From Arthrobacter sp. NicSoilB8 (GTDB taxonomy: Bacteria; Actinomycetota; Actinomycetes; Actinomycetales; Micrococcaceae): a DNA stretch of 64,000 nt. Below the pieces are notes generated by a model. It was not told the origin of the DNA. It saw nothing but the letters and a program-made list of their open reading frames with translations, and ran no database searches. The position numbers and the translations under genes were made by a program. How positions within the stretch are numbered: the stretch's first letter is position 1; every line of letters starts with the position of its first letter. Below are positions 49,122 to 58,373 of the stretch, one piece after another. The stretch spans positions 124,001 to 188,000 of the forward strand of contig NZ_AP024656.1 in NCBI RefSeq assembly GCF_019977355.1, in the 5' to 3' direction.

Positions 49122-49943
49122 CTAGACCTCCCCCGTGTCAGCAGAGGAGTACTCCTCGATCCCTGGATCCATGGCTTCGGCAAGGTCGGCAATAGCGTCG
49201 ATATCGTCGCCTTCTCGGTATATTACGGATCCCGCACCACCTGGTGTGTGAACGGTCATAGTCACTAAGTTTGCCGGCACGCCTATGTGGCGGATCTGGT
49301 AGGTCGGTTGCGTTTCGCCTAGCCAGGTCCAACGTACGAGCGTAGGAATTCCAACATCGAACTCGAGGGCGTTCCGAGGCTGGAGAAAGCCTCTGCCGTG
49401 TTCCTCGCAATCCTCTGGGCGGACCTCTCCACGGCTATGTGTTTCGGCGCCAATGACGATCCAGCGGGCCGGTCCCATCTCATAGCCGGGCATCCAGAAC
49501 AAGGATGGCAACATGATGAACGAACTTGGCGCTGTGTGCAGGAGGTCAAGGTGAAGGCTTGGGGGCTCAACACCCGAACCCTCGATGAGTTGAACTGCGA
49601 GCATCACCATTCCAGATTTCGACCAGCGACGCACAGTACGACTACTCGGCGCCTCCCTGATTGGTAGTCCCATGCGTTCCGCCCACGTCAGCGCAAACTC
49701 GTTTAGCCTGTCCTCGACGTTGGAGGCACTGCGGTCTAGTCCGATATGAGCAAAAGCGGCCGCAACATCCCTTGACTTATTCCGGCGTCTGATACCGACG
49801 AGCGCATGGAAGGCCTGCTCCGGGCTGCCGTGTCCGAGGATGCGTGTGACCTGTGGCGTGTGGGCAAGTGATTCCACACTGATGCCAGACTCCGCATCTG
49901 CGAATGACTCGAGTTCGCCGATAATGTCGTCCCGCATAGTCAT
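49122..49943 (-). CDS. Hypothetical protein of the ATPase/PIN locus
   Basis: 273 residues from the ATG at 49941-49943, chosen because AGGAG lies six bases upstream; the frame is open to 50000. The first half is helical with ALVGIRRRNKSRDVAAAFAH and RTVRRWSKSGMVMLAVQLIE; the second half is beta-rich with aromatic residues (FIMLPSLFWMPGYEMGPARW, VRWTWLGETQPTYQIRHIGV) and an acidic tail. I do not recognise a family. It is divergent from the small membrane protein gene and may belong to the same locus. Confidence 0.7.
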   Translation of the reverse strand: MTMRDDIIGELESFADAESGISVESLAHTPQVTRILGHGSPEQAFHALVGIRRRNKSRDVAAAFAHIGLDRSASNVEDRLNEFALTWAERMGLPIREAPSSRTVRRWSKSGMVMLAVQLIEGSGVEPPSLHLDLLHTAPSSFIMLPSLFWMPGYEMGPARWIVIGAETHSRGEVRPEDCEEHGRGFLQPRNALEFDVGIPTLVRWTWLGETQPTYQIRHIGVPANLVTMTVHTPGGAGSVIYREGDDIDAIADLAEAMDPGIEEYSSADTGEV

Positions 49944-50038
49944 GTCTGCTCCTGGATGTCCATTTGTTGTCACGACACAATCGTGCTCCCCGGACAGCAT
50001 AGAAGGACGGCAAGGACTACAGGCTAAGGAGGCTGGCT

Positions 50039-50254
50039 ATGGGCTCGAAAGGCGGGCGTCCTACGGCAAGGGCACAAAGCGCGCTATGGCAGGTCGTCGA
50101 CCGAGCAGTTCATGGAGGTTGGGGGACGACTACTCGGCTCGGGTTGCTGCTGGTCATCGTCATCGCAGCTGGGGCGGGAGGCGGTGGCGCTGCTGTTCAG
50201 GGTGCAATTCAAATCATTGGGGAGTTGGGATCGGTCTTGGGCCAGGGCCAGTGA
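50039..50254 (+). CDS. Small membrane protein, 71 residues
   Basis: The ATG has a strong AAGGAGG ribosome-binding site. The protein has a basic N-terminus (MGSKGGRPTARAQSALWQVV), then a hydrophobic helix TRLGLLLVIVIAAGAGGGGA around residues 32-51, and a short hydrophobic tail. Its size and design recall membrane components of toxin or defence loci, but there is no named family. It ends 20 nt from the convergent ATPase gene. Confidence 0.6.
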   Translation: MGSKGGRPTARAQSALWQVVDRAVHGGWGTTTRLGLLLVIVIAAGAGGGGAAVQGAIQIIGELGSVLGQGQ

Positions 50255-50273
50255 TGCTGAGTTGGTGCGGAGG

Positions 50274-51440
50274 TCAATGGGGCTGGCGTTTGATAAAGGC
50301 CGCCATTCCTGGAACCGTGAATGCAATGACCCCATGCTCCGGAGCGTAGACGAGACCCTTTGCGATCAGGTTCGCTCGAATTGGACCGAAGCTGGCAGGG
50401 CCTCGTCCTAGTCTTGATGCAATTTCACCGGATGAACTGCCGTTGTCGCCGTCTTCGGCCATGGCCCTGAGGTAGTTCTGTTCGGCTCTGGTCGCCCTGT
50501 CCCAGCGTGCTCGAAAGAAGCCGCTATCGAGAGCCGCCCGACCGTTGGCAGCGCCGACTCGCGCATCGTCGTAGGTGATTCTGTCGCCGGTGGCGGCGTT
50601 CCACGTGTCCTGTCCGAATTGCTGCAGGAAGTACGGGTAGCCGGCGCTCTCGTCAACGATCAATTCCACGGCTGGGTCGTCCCACTCGACTCCGTCTTCG
50701 CTTGCTGGTTTGGTTAAGGCTTCGGATGCGACAGTTCCTCGCAGTTCCTCGATCTTTTCGTAGTTGAATCGTTCCGCATAGGACTTCGCCTCGGCGAGAA
50801 CTCTCGGCAGACTCGGAAGGCCGGCAAACGCGAAAAGGACACGCCAGTCATCTTGTGCCGCGGCGTGGGCGATTGCGCACAGGGCCACCAATTCAGCCTG
50901 ATCAAGGTCTTGGGCCTCATCAATCAAGATGGCCAAGCCCACATTCTCCTCTTCCGCCGCTAAGGCTAGGTCGTGAACGAGCTTCCGGAGGTCGGTTTCG
51001 AGGACGCCGGTGTCTGCTCCCCCACCGGACGCCCCGGCCAGGTCCAATCCGAAGTTCCATGTTCCGCTCTGGTCATAGGACGCTTTGAAGCTGACGGCCG
51101 TCTTTAAGGCTTTGAGCAGTCGCCGCCCGGCCGAAGGACGTGCCAGATCGGCAAGAGGGCCATGAAGGGCCTCTCCTAACGCCTCACGTAGTGACTTGCC
51201 AGCGCCCGCTTCTACCTGCGCGACCAGCCAGTCTCGTTCAGCGGCTGCTCGGCGGAAGTCTGAAAGCAACACCGTCTTCCCGACTCCCCTCAAACCGTAG
51301 AGTACGAACGGCTGGGCGGTCCTGCCAGCCTCAACTCGTTCGATGGCGACCTGCCAGTCCCGCCGAGGCTGGTCGCGGCCAACAAGGGCCGCGGGCTTCC
51401 GCCCTGCCCCCGGCGAATAGGGATTGGATACGGGGTCCAT
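50274..51440 (-). CDS. AAA/ORC-like P-loop ATPase
   Basis: 388 residues. N-terminal ALVGRDQPRRDW box, Walker A GLRGVGKT at 49-56, Walker B LAILIDEAQD at 169-178, a sensor-like FAFAGLPSLPRVLAEAKSYA, ESAGYPYFLQQFGQDTW, and a C-terminal winged helix (NYLRAMAEDGDNGSSSGEIA, RANLIAKGLVYAPEHGVIAF). This is the AAA_16/ORC1-CDC6-like group often found as NTPase switches in mobile elements and defence loci. I prefer the ATG at 51438-51440 to a GTG nine bases upstream. It diverges from the large helical-repeat/PIN-like gene, with 129 bp between containing a dyad. Confidence 0.87.
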   Translation of the reverse strand: MDPVSNPYSPGAGRKPAALVGRDQPRRDWQVAIERVEAGRTAQPFVLYGLRGVGKTVLLSDFRRAAAERDWLVAQVEAGAGKSLREALGEALHGPLADLARPSAGRRLLKALKTAVSFKASYDQSGTWNFGLDLAGASGGGADTGVLETDLRKLVHDLALAAEEENVGLAILIDEAQDLDQAELVALCAIAHAAAQDDWRVLFAFAGLPSLPRVLAEAKSYAERFNYEKIEELRGTVASEALTKPASEDGVEWDDPAVELIVDESAGYPYFLQQFGQDTWNAATGDRITYDDARVGAANGRAALDSGFFRARWDRATRAEQNYLRAMAEDGDNGSSSGEIASRLGRGPASFGPIRANLIAKGLVYAPEHGVIAFTVPGMAAFIKRQPH

Positions 51441-51490
51441 GCGCCTCACCTCTAGGAAGATCTACTGAAGTATAAGAAAGTATAGCGAAA

Positions 51491-51518
51491 TGCTAGATAT
51501 CAGTAGATATTGTTAGCA
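51491..51518. promoter_or_regulatory. Dyad in the divergent promoter of the ATPase and the large protein
   Basis: TGCTA (51491-51495) and TAGCA (51514-51518) flank an inner ATATC/GATAT inverted repeat. The whole 28-bp structure lies in an AT-rich gap, between both start codons. It could be an operator controlling both genes. Confidence 0.45.
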
Positions 51519-51569
51519 TCAAGATCGGACGACAATAGTCGCATATCCGAATGAGAGGGGACAGCTCGG

Positions 51570-54500
51570 ATGGAGCCGATAGCCACTGGTGCTGTTCTGA
51601 CCACGTTGGGGAAACTCGGCGCTGGCGCAGCTTCTGCACCCATCAGAAACCTCCTGAACAAGCGGCTCCTCAGGCTTCGGGTGGCCTTCGCGTCAGCCCG
51701 AAGTGCCGAAAAAGTGCGTATAAAGATCAGTCCGTGGGCTATCCGGGGCTGGCTTGGGCGGGATGACGTCCAAAGCCAACTTTCTGCCGGAACGAGCGCA
51801 GCGGTTGACTCGGCCATCCAGAATCTGGCGTGGCGGCTCGCGGGCGATGAAGACAAGCGGCAGACAGATGCAGCGGCCTTGCTCGGACTGGTTCTCGACG
51901 AGTATCTAAGGGCCCACGCGCCTGGGGACGCCAACGTTCTGGCTAACGGCTGGACTCAGTCGAAGATCGAGTCTGAGGGCAAACAGAACCGAAATGCGCT
52001 GCAGGATCAAACGAGCCTCCTTCTTGATGCATTCAAGGGGCAGGACAGGTTAGAAGGCGATCTTGCCAAATTGCACCCGTGGCGACGCCAAAAGGCCCAA
52101 GAACTGGCCCAAACATGGCCGGCGTTTCGCCCATTCCTACACACCCTGTGCAGCACTGATTCTCCAGGCAACGTCTTGGAGCAATGGGCCACAGATCACC
52201 CACACCACTTCGATGAGGCGCCGGCCGAAGCTTGGTGCTGGTTCGGGCTGGTTGCCAACGACTACGGCAAGCATGAAGCGTCCCACACGTTCATCACTCA
52301 AGGTATCGAGGTCGGCGCAGCCCCCTCCAACTACTGGTGGGCTCGAACAGCCTTGAATTTTGTCGGAGAAAACGGTGACCACCAGCGGTCCAGGGAAGCC
52401 ATCGAGCGCTCAGAACCGAGACACCCCATGGGACTGGCCCTGAAACTGATGTTGGACGAAGAATATGCGGCCGCCGAGGGCGCGTTGCACCGATGGGAGC
52501 CAACCGACACCAATGACAGCATGATTCGCAAGCTGCTATTGAGTCAGTGCGCGGCGGCGCAGGAAGACCTCAACAGGGCGATTTCCATAGCACTTGAGGC
52601 TTGCTCGGGTAATTCAGAGGCAAGTGGCCCCATGCTGCGGGCAGCCGAGATGCTGCTCAGCCGTGGCCTCTACGGCGTCAGCGACAATCCACTCGCTGAC
52701 TTTGCCGAAGCGCACAGAATGGCAGTTAGGGCCCGAGACGGGCGAAGGACATGGAGGGGCGACAGCGTTACCCCCATTCTTGTGGCAGTCAAAGCGTCAG
52801 TTCTGGGCAACGAAATTGACCAAGCATGGCGCCACACCCAAGGCCCCCCGGATGGTGCAGCCACAGCCGAGGAAGCCCGAGACCCCCGGCTGCGGCGGGA
52901 AACAGCGATCCTAGCCGCCTGCATGAGCAATTTTGACCTCGCACTCAAAATCGCAGGGGGCATCGACGACCCCTACACAACCGCCTGGGTCAAGGCCTTC
53001 TCAGCACATGGCGGAGGCGACGATAAATCGGCAGAGTCAGCATGGATGGAAGCCTGGGACCTGGCCTCCGACGATTTCGAACGCCTCCAGGCCGCCAACG
53101 CTCTAGCACCCATAGGCGGGTCCATGCCCGACCTATCTGATCTCGCAGCGCGTCATCCTCACGCCGTGGAGAGGATAAACACCATTCACCGGGTCATGTC
53201 CGCACCTGGGGATCGAATCACGATCCTTCGCGCCAGAGCCCACGAGGCAGAAATACTGACCGTGCTCCTAGCCGAGCAGCTCTCAGCTGTTGGCCAGCAC
53301 TCTGAAGCAGCCAAGACCCTCGAGGCTGGAGCAGAGCGGTGGCACAGTCCCCTCTTGGAGAAAATGGCAGCGGGCAAATACCTCCACGCTGGCGACTACG
53401 CCCAGGCGGTAGCAGCAACACAGTCAGCTTTGTCAATGGCAGGAGCCAGCTGGGACAGTGAACTAGACGTACTCCGCCTCCGCCTCGATGCCTTGGAAGC
53501 CCAAGGCCTCCACGATGAGTCGCTACGGACCGTTCGGCGCATGATCATGCTTGCCCCGGATAACCACGCCGTGAGATGGGCTCTCGTTCACTGTCTCATC
53601 CGGAGTGGAGACGGCGCTGGAGCATGGTCCGCCCTCACTGGCCCGGGCGAACCCATCCAGCCTCGCGACCTTCAAGACGCACGAGTTTGGATCTCGCTGG
53701 CATCAGCACACGACAGAAGCCCTCGGTTCGTGAATCGATCGCTGGAGATTATGCGACAGTTTCCAGAGGATGCGGACTTCCTCGGCGCCGTCCTCGCCCA
53801 AATCTATTTCGGGCTTTCCAGCAAAGAAACAGAAGTTACCGAGACTGACCTCAAGGCCTTGCACGCCGCAACAGCCAGCTTTACGGAAGCGAACCCGAAA
53901 AGCACAGTCTTTCGAGCCATTCCCGTCGGTCCTGCTGACAACCCACTCTCAGCCCTCGAACAGGAGTTCAGAGACCGAAGAGGCAGCAGAGAGCTCGCGG
54001 AACTCGAACAGCAAATCCGCGACGGAGAAATCCCGCTTGGATTCGCAACCGAAGTAACCGGGCGTAGCTATGCAGAACTTGCACTCCAACGCGGATCCGG
54101 CCTTGTCTACAGTCATAGTCCAACACAGGCCGAGGCCGGCAGTAGCGCAATTGATGGAGCCCTTGGCCGCCCTGTCGCCATCGACACTACTGCGGCCGTG
54201 TCCTTGTCCTTACTGGACCCCCAAATTGCAGACCAGCTCACTGGTGTCTTCGCAATGCTGGAAAGCACCGACGCTGCCTTCTGCGATGCCCAAAGAGCCG
54301 AACAAATGCTCAACCTACGGACAACAATGTCAGCAAATTGGGACGAGGAAGAGCAGCGAGTCGTCCCCTCCGTAATCAGCGAAGAAGCAGCAACCAAGGC
54401 AGCCGAAAGCGCCACCAGAACAGTTAAGGCCCTCCGGGCTTGCAACCGACGCAACTGGGTGCCCCGACAACTGACGGATTTGGAGATGAGTGGTGTATGG

Positions 54501-55214
54501 CTGAACACCCTCGATTACGCCATCAGCTCGCAAACTCCGTTCTGGAGCGATGACCGGCTGCTTCGGCTTCTCGCTGCAGAATACGGGCTTCCATCCTTTG
54601 GAACCGTCGACCTCATCCGCGCGCTGGTTCGCAAGAGACGGATACCACTGGAGCTGAGCCAAGTTGCAGAGGCAACCCTGCTGGCCAACTTCCACGTTGA
54701 CCTCGGATTCAATCTGAAGGTGATGCGCCTGGCCGCTGACCTTACCGGTTGGAAGGGAGCAGGGGCAGCCGCAGCGCTGGCCCGCCCCCTCACCTGGGAG
54801 ACACCGCGCTCAGTCGTAGATTTCCTGCACGAAGCGCTGGCCAAGGTCGCCCACACTTCACCCGAGTTGGTACAAGCGTGGGTCCAGAACACCGCAGCCG
54901 GAGTCCTAAACATCGTGACAGATTCCGTCCCCGCATCACTGAACCTGAGGCTGCTGCTCAGAGAGATGTTTACACAGCCATGGATGCGGCCCGACACTCT
55001 GCCCTTTGTCCTCCGGGCGATGCGTGCGGCCAAAAAGGACTCCACGTTGGCCGTCGAAGATCCATTACAGCCTGTGCTGATGGGGATGCATCAGAAATTC
55101 CTTGAAGATAACGGGTCGGCTGCGGCCGCGGAGTTACTCATGATGTGGGTACGCCGCCTTGACGCTAGCGATCGTCAGGCGGCAGCACGGATCATCCTCA
55201 CGAGTACTGATTAA
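51570..55214 (+). CDS. Large helical-repeat (TPR-like) protein with PIN-like C-terminal domain
   Basis: 1214 residues, cytoplasmic, no membrane segments. Residues 1-150 form a helical N-terminal domain (MEPIATGAVLTTLGKLGAGA). About 180-860 is a long series of helical hairpins with TPR-like periodicity, for example HSEAAKTLEAGAERWHSPLL, YAQAVAATQSALSMAGASWD. From about 868 a PIN-like pattern appears: D872 in PVAIDTTAAVSLSLLD, D982 in LNTLDYAIS, D994/D995 in FWSDDRLLRLLAAEYGLPSF. This spacing is what PIN ribonucleases show, though the fold call is by eye. The C-terminal 170 residues are helical again. Together with the divergent ATPase it suggests a sensor-effector pair; function is unproven. 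Confidence 0.75.
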   Translation: MEPIATGAVLTTLGKLGAGAASAPIRNLLNKRLLRLRVAFASARSAEKVRIKISPWAIRGWLGRDDVQSQLSAGTSAAVDSAIQNLAWRLAGDEDKRQTDAAALLGLVLDEYLRAHAPGDANVLANGWTQSKIESEGKQNRNALQDQTSLLLDAFKGQDRLEGDLAKLHPWRRQKAQELAQTWPAFRPFLHTLCSTDSPGNVLEQWATDHPHHFDEAPAEAWCWFGLVANDYGKHEASHTFITQGIEVGAAPSNYWWARTALNFVGENGDHQRSREAIERSEPRHPMGLALKLMLDEEYAAAEGALHRWEPTDTNDSMIRKLLLSQCAAAQEDLNRAISIALEACSGNSEASGPMLRAAEMLLSRGLYGVSDNPLADFAEAHRMAVRARDGRRTWRGDSVTPILVAVKASVLGNEIDQAWRHTQGPPDGAATAEEARDPRLRRETAILAACMSNFDLALKIAGGIDDPYTTAWVKAFSAHGGGDDKSAESAWMEAWDLASDDFERLQAANALAPIGGSMPDLSDLAARHPHAVERINTIHRVMSAPGDRITILRARAHEAEILTVLLAEQLSAVGQHSEAAKTLEAGAERWHSPLLEKMAAGKYLHAGDYAQAVAATQSALSMAGASWDSELDVLRLRLDALEAQGLHDESLRTVRRMIMLAPDNHAVRWALVHCLIRSGDGAGAWSALTGPGEPIQPRDLQDARVWISLASAHDRSPRFVNRSLEIMRQFPEDADFLGAVLAQIYFGLSSKETEVTETDLKALHAATASFTEANPKSTVFRAIPVGPADNPLSALEQEFRDRRGSRELAELEQQIRDGEIPLGFATEVTGRSYAELALQRGSGLVYSHSPTQAEAGSSAIDGALGRPVAIDTTAAVSLSLLDPQIADQLTGVFAMLESTDAAFCDAQRAEQMLNLRTTMSANWDEEEQRVVPSVISEEAATKAAESATRTVKALRACNRRNWVPRQLTDLEMSGVWLNTLDYAISSQTPFWSDDRLLRLLAAEYGLPSFGTVDLIRALVRKRRIPLELSQVAEATLLANFHVDLGFNLKVMRLAADLTGWKGAGAAAALARPLTWETPRSVVDFLHEALAKVAHTSPELVQAWVQNTAAGVLNIVTDSVPASLNLRLLLREMFTQPWMRPDTLPFVLRAMRAAKKDSTLAVEDPLQPVLMGMHQKFLEDNGSAAAAELLMMWVRRLDASDRQAAARIILTSTD

Positions 55215-55397
55215 TAGAGGCATCCATCGGCAGGTACAGTCAGCGGCCGGAAGAAGAAGGGGTGCCGTTCGCTGCCCTGTCTCTCGACGATTCCAGGAAC
55301 CTGGGCAGCGCTCCGTTTTCGTGCTCGTCACCGCTCGACCTATTGGCCGAGCACGCCCAAATCGTCATCGATGGATTGCTATAGCCGAACTGGCGTT

Positions 55398-56156
55398 TTA
55401 GCGCTCTAGTCCGCCCCGTTCCATCGCCTTTCCTTTGCCACCCTGCTTGGCCATCTTCGACGTTTTGGCAAGCGACGGCCTTTGCGCAACTGCGGCTGTG
55501 GCCGGCGCTCCTTGGTGCTTGTCAGCCAGGAGGCGGGAGTTTACTGCTTCGCGATCGCCTTTGCCTTCGAGGCTTTCTGCAAGTTGCTGGCGCCGTTCGG
55601 GTGAATCGTAGGCCGTTGCGTCCTGGCCCTTCTGCGCTGCGGTGTCCTGACTGTTGGCCCCTGCCACAGCGGCTCCTGCCACCACTTCATCCGTACGTGC
55701 AGTTGAGGCTTTGGTCCGTTCATTTTCGGCTTCAGTGAGTGCTTGCTGTGCCCGAGTGAGGGCTGCGGAAACGGACGCTTCGTCGGCTCCTGTGTTGTCC
55801 ACGTCGATGCCGTAGCGTGACTGCACTTGGTTCCGGATGTGTTCCGATGCCTGAAGGGCTTCGGGGGCGTAGGCCTTCCATGCCGTCGCGGTTTCGTGAA
55901 CCCGTTCGATCATTTCGGGGGTGGCTTTGTCCCACCAGTCCTCGCGACGGACAGGCGCCAGCTGGGCCCGGGCGGCAGCGCGCTGGGCGTCGAAGCGACC
56001 CTTCAGCTCGCGGGCTCGTTGTTCCTCTGCTGCGGCGATGTTGCGCTGTTCCTGTTCGTGCATTCTGGCCAGCTGTTCGCCGATGCGGCTGGCGACCATC
56101 AGCCCGGTACGCATCGCGCCGTCCACTGCATCTTCCATTCCGTCTGCTTCGCTCAT
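55398..56156 (-). CDS. Mobilization accessory coiled-coil protein
   Basis: 252 residues, largely helical and rich in A, E, Q and R. Central coiled-coil stretches include LARMHEQEQRNIAAAEEQRA and ALTRAQQALTEAENERTKAS; the basic tail has LADKHQGAPATAAVAQRPSL. No enzymatic motif. It starts 9 nt after the relaxase stop on the same strand, so it belongs to the mob operon and may aid relaxosome assembly. A fragment of its C-terminus also occurs at 45966-46140. Confidence 0.7.
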   Translation of the reverse strand: MSEADGMEDAVDGAMRTGLMVASRIGEQLARMHEQEQRNIAAAEEQRARELKGRFDAQRAAARAQLAPVRREDWWDKATPEMIERVHETATAWKAYAPEALQASEHIRNQVQSRYGIDVDNTGADEASVSAALTRAQQALTEAENERTKASTARTDEVVAGAAVAGANSQDTAAQKGQDATAYDSPERRQQLAESLEGKGDREAVNSRLLADKHQGAPATAAVAQRPSLAKTSKMAKQGGKGKAMERGGLER

Positions 56157-56165
56157 GCTCTTCCC

Positions 56166-57764
56166 CTATCGCTCGATGCCTGGATTGTTCTGCCGGCGGG
56201 TCTCTTCGGTCCGTGACTGGGTTCCCTGCAGCTGCGCTGCGTCCGGTTTGGTCAGAACGGGAGGCAGCGGTGAGCCGCCCCGTGACCGTTCAGCGATGAG
56301 CCGTGCCCGCAGGGCTTCTTCGCTTGCTTCCGGGTGCTGCTCACGGAGTGCGTCTATCGTCATGGGAGGCGCCGTGATGGTCTGGGCTGTGGCGCTGGCT
56401 TCGACGATCTTGCTGGCGGCGGTGACGGCCACGCCGAGGCCCCGGACGCGGCGGAGGTCATCGGTGGCTTTGTGCATGTCGTGGATGGCGCGGGCAGTCT
56501 GGGCGAGCTGCCGGAACATCAGCGCGTAGGCGGCACGGTCGCTCTTGGACGTCGCCGCCAGGAGGATCATGGTCGCGCCGCGTGCCGACGGCAAGGCAAC
56601 TGTCGGCCGTGACGGGTAGCGGCGGAGCTGGGCTGATTTGGACAGCTCCCGCGCGGCGTCCGCCAGCGGTCCGGGCGTCGGTTCGATGCGCCTGGACCAG
56701 GCACCAAACGCAGCCGACGTTTCCCGAGCTGCCTGTGCCCAGGCCGCGTGGTCACGGTACGGTGTGGTGGCCAGTTTCTCGCGCAGGGCGCTGACGTCGT
56801 TGGCATACTTACTCCACAGCTCGGCCGATGGCTGCAGCGTTTCCCGGCCAGGGTTTACCGGTCTGCGGTTGCGTGCCGCTGCATTCCATTCCGCAACAGC
56901 GCACTCCGCTGACTCCGGGGTGCTCTCCCACTCAGCCCGAAGCTTGGGCAATGCCAGATCACGTCCCAAAGAGTTGCCGCCGAACCACACGGCACGCTCT
57001 CCCTTGCGGGGGCGTTCGGCAACGGAGTAGCCGGTCACGACGTCCGTACGGCCGGCGGCGTACCGGGGGCGGACGAGAACACCCTCCAGGCGCGCGCGGC
57101 GGACGAACTCAGCTTCATCAATTGATGCTGCTGCGCAGGTACGGACCTGGCGGGCGAGGCTGTGGCGCTCCACCTCGGGCAGTCCCTGGCGGATGGCCTT
57201 CGCCTGTTCCGCGGGAGTGAACCCACGCTCCGCGCGGACCGCGTCGAGCACGACGAGCCCGTACTTCTTCTCGAGGGTTCGGGCGACCTGTTGAGACTTG
57301 TATTTGCTCTTCCAGTTGTTCCATTTGGTGCCGTCGTCGCGGACCATGGACGCCACGACGTGGATGTGGTCGTTGCCGTTCTTGCTCAGTCCGTGGCGGA
57401 CGGCAACCCACCGGGCGGGGGCTTTTCCGCCGTCCTCGGTGAAGTCCATGTCCTTCATGAAGTCGTTCGCGATGCCACCCCACTGGGCGTCGGTGAGCTG
57501 GCCTTCTTCTGCGGCCAGGCTCAGTGAGCAGTGGAAGACGTGTCCGCCGTCCACCTCTGTCTTGTAGAACTGGTGTGCGCGTTCGAGTGCGTTGGCGATG
57601 TCCAGGGCAGCGTCGCGGTTCAGTTCGTTGTCGTCGTGCCAGGCCATGAGTGCGGAGTCGCCGGCTACAAGGTGCGGTTCCTCGTGCTCGTTGGCGCGTC
57701 CCGGGCCCGCGAGGTACATCATCAGGCCCGCCATGCGGTCGCCCTGGGTGATGTTCGGAATCAC
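56166..57764 (-). CDS. Relaxase (MOBP-type mobilization protein)
   Basis: 532 residues from the GTG at 57762-57764, eight bases after the mobC stop; the longer frame to 57989 runs through mobC. The N-terminus VIPNITQGDRMAGLMMYLAG and PGRANEHEEPHLVAGD is typical of actinobacterial plasmid relaxases. The HUH histidines are in HVFHCSLSL (H75, H78) and NDHIHVVASM (H133, H135). The tyrosine nucleophile is probably Y17 near the N-terminus. It would nick oriT upstream of mobC for transfer by a helper conjugation system; no type IV secretion genes are present in the window. Confidence 0.88.
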   Translation of the reverse strand: MIPNITQGDRMAGLMMYLAGPGRANEHEEPHLVAGDSALMAWHDDNELNRDAALDIANALERAHQFYKTEVDGGHVFHCSLSLAAEEGQLTDAQWGGIANDFMKDMDFTEDGGKAPARWVAVRHGLSKNGNDHIHVVASMVRDDGTKWNNWKSKYKSQQVARTLEKKYGLVVLDAVRAERGFTPAEQAKAIRQGLPEVERHSLARQVRTCAAASIDEAEFVRRARLEGVLVRPRYAAGRTDVVTGYSVAERPRKGERAVWFGGNSLGRDLALPKLRAEWESTPESAECAVAEWNAAARNRRPVNPGRETLQPSAELWSKYANDVSALREKLATTPYRDHAAWAQAARETSAAFGAWSRRIEPTPGPLADAARELSKSAQLRRYPSRPTVALPSARGATMILLAATSKSDRAAYALMFRQLAQTARAIHDMHKATDDLRRVRGLGVAVTAASKIVEASATAQTITAPPMTIDALREQHPEASEEALRARLIAERSRGGSPLPPVLTKPDAAQLQGTQSRTEETRRQNNPGIER

Positions 57765-57771
57765 GGAGAAA

Positions 57772-58167
57772 CTACCGGCCGGCCATGTCGGCGAGCTGCC
57801 GGTCGATACGGATGATGACGCTCTTCGCGTGGGCGATCGTTGCCGCCGTTTCCGGTGGCACCTCCCCGGTGGAGTTGGCGTGCCGGGCGATCTGGTTGAT
57901 GTTGTTGGCGACGCTGCCGACGAGGCGCTCCAGGTTGGACAGCTGCATGAACTGGTCGCGTCGTTCCGAGGGGCTTTCGCTGTCCTCATTGAGCGCCGCT
58001 TCGATCAGAAGTCTCGGGATCGTGACGCGGTGCATCTCCGCGAGGGCGAGTAGCTGGGCTTCCTCTTCGGGGCTGACCTTGACATCGTGACGGTGCATTC
58101 TGCCGCCGTCGACATTGGCGCGGCGGCGGCGGGACTTCCAACCGGCGAAGCCGTTGCCTTCACTCAC
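57772..58167 (-). CDS. MobC-like relaxosome protein
   Basis: 131 residues: basic N-terminus (GWKSRRRRANVDGGRMHRHD), ribbon-helix-helix-like VSPEEEAQLLALAEMHRVTI and the MobC signature LERLVGSVANNINQIARHAN followed by a C-terminal helix. MobC proteins help open oriT for the relaxase. It is the first gene of the mob operon, directly downstream of the oriT candidate. Confidence 0.88.
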   Translation of the reverse strand: MSEGNGFAGWKSRRRRANVDGGRMHRHDVKVSPEEEAQLLALAEMHRVTIPRLLIEAALNEDSESPSERRDQFMQLSNLERLVGSVANNINQIARHANSTGEVPPETAATIAHAKSVIIRIDRQLADMAGR

Positions 58168-58265
58168 TTGTCCCGCCCTTCGTTTCTGCCAGCGCAGCGA
58201 CCCGCAAAACTCCGGGACCAGACTTCAGTCTGCCGCCATCGGAACGCAGTTCTCGGTAGCGACAC

Positions 58266-58286
58266 GAACTTAGCCCGGCTAAGTTC
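58266..58286. other. Candidate oriT inverted repeat
   Basis: GAACTTAGC at 58266-58274 and GCTAAGTTC at 58278-58286 are perfect 9-bp arms with a CCG loop. It lies about 100 nt upstream of mobC in the divergent gap with the gene at 58374, the usual place of oriT in mobilizable plasmids. The nick site is not identified. Confidence 0.5.
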
Positions 58287-58373
58287 CCAGCTTGCTCCGC
58301 GACCTATCGGGATCGCCGTCCGCGTCGGTGTGCCTTCCACGGCCACATGTGGGCGGCGGTTAGGGTGGATGGC

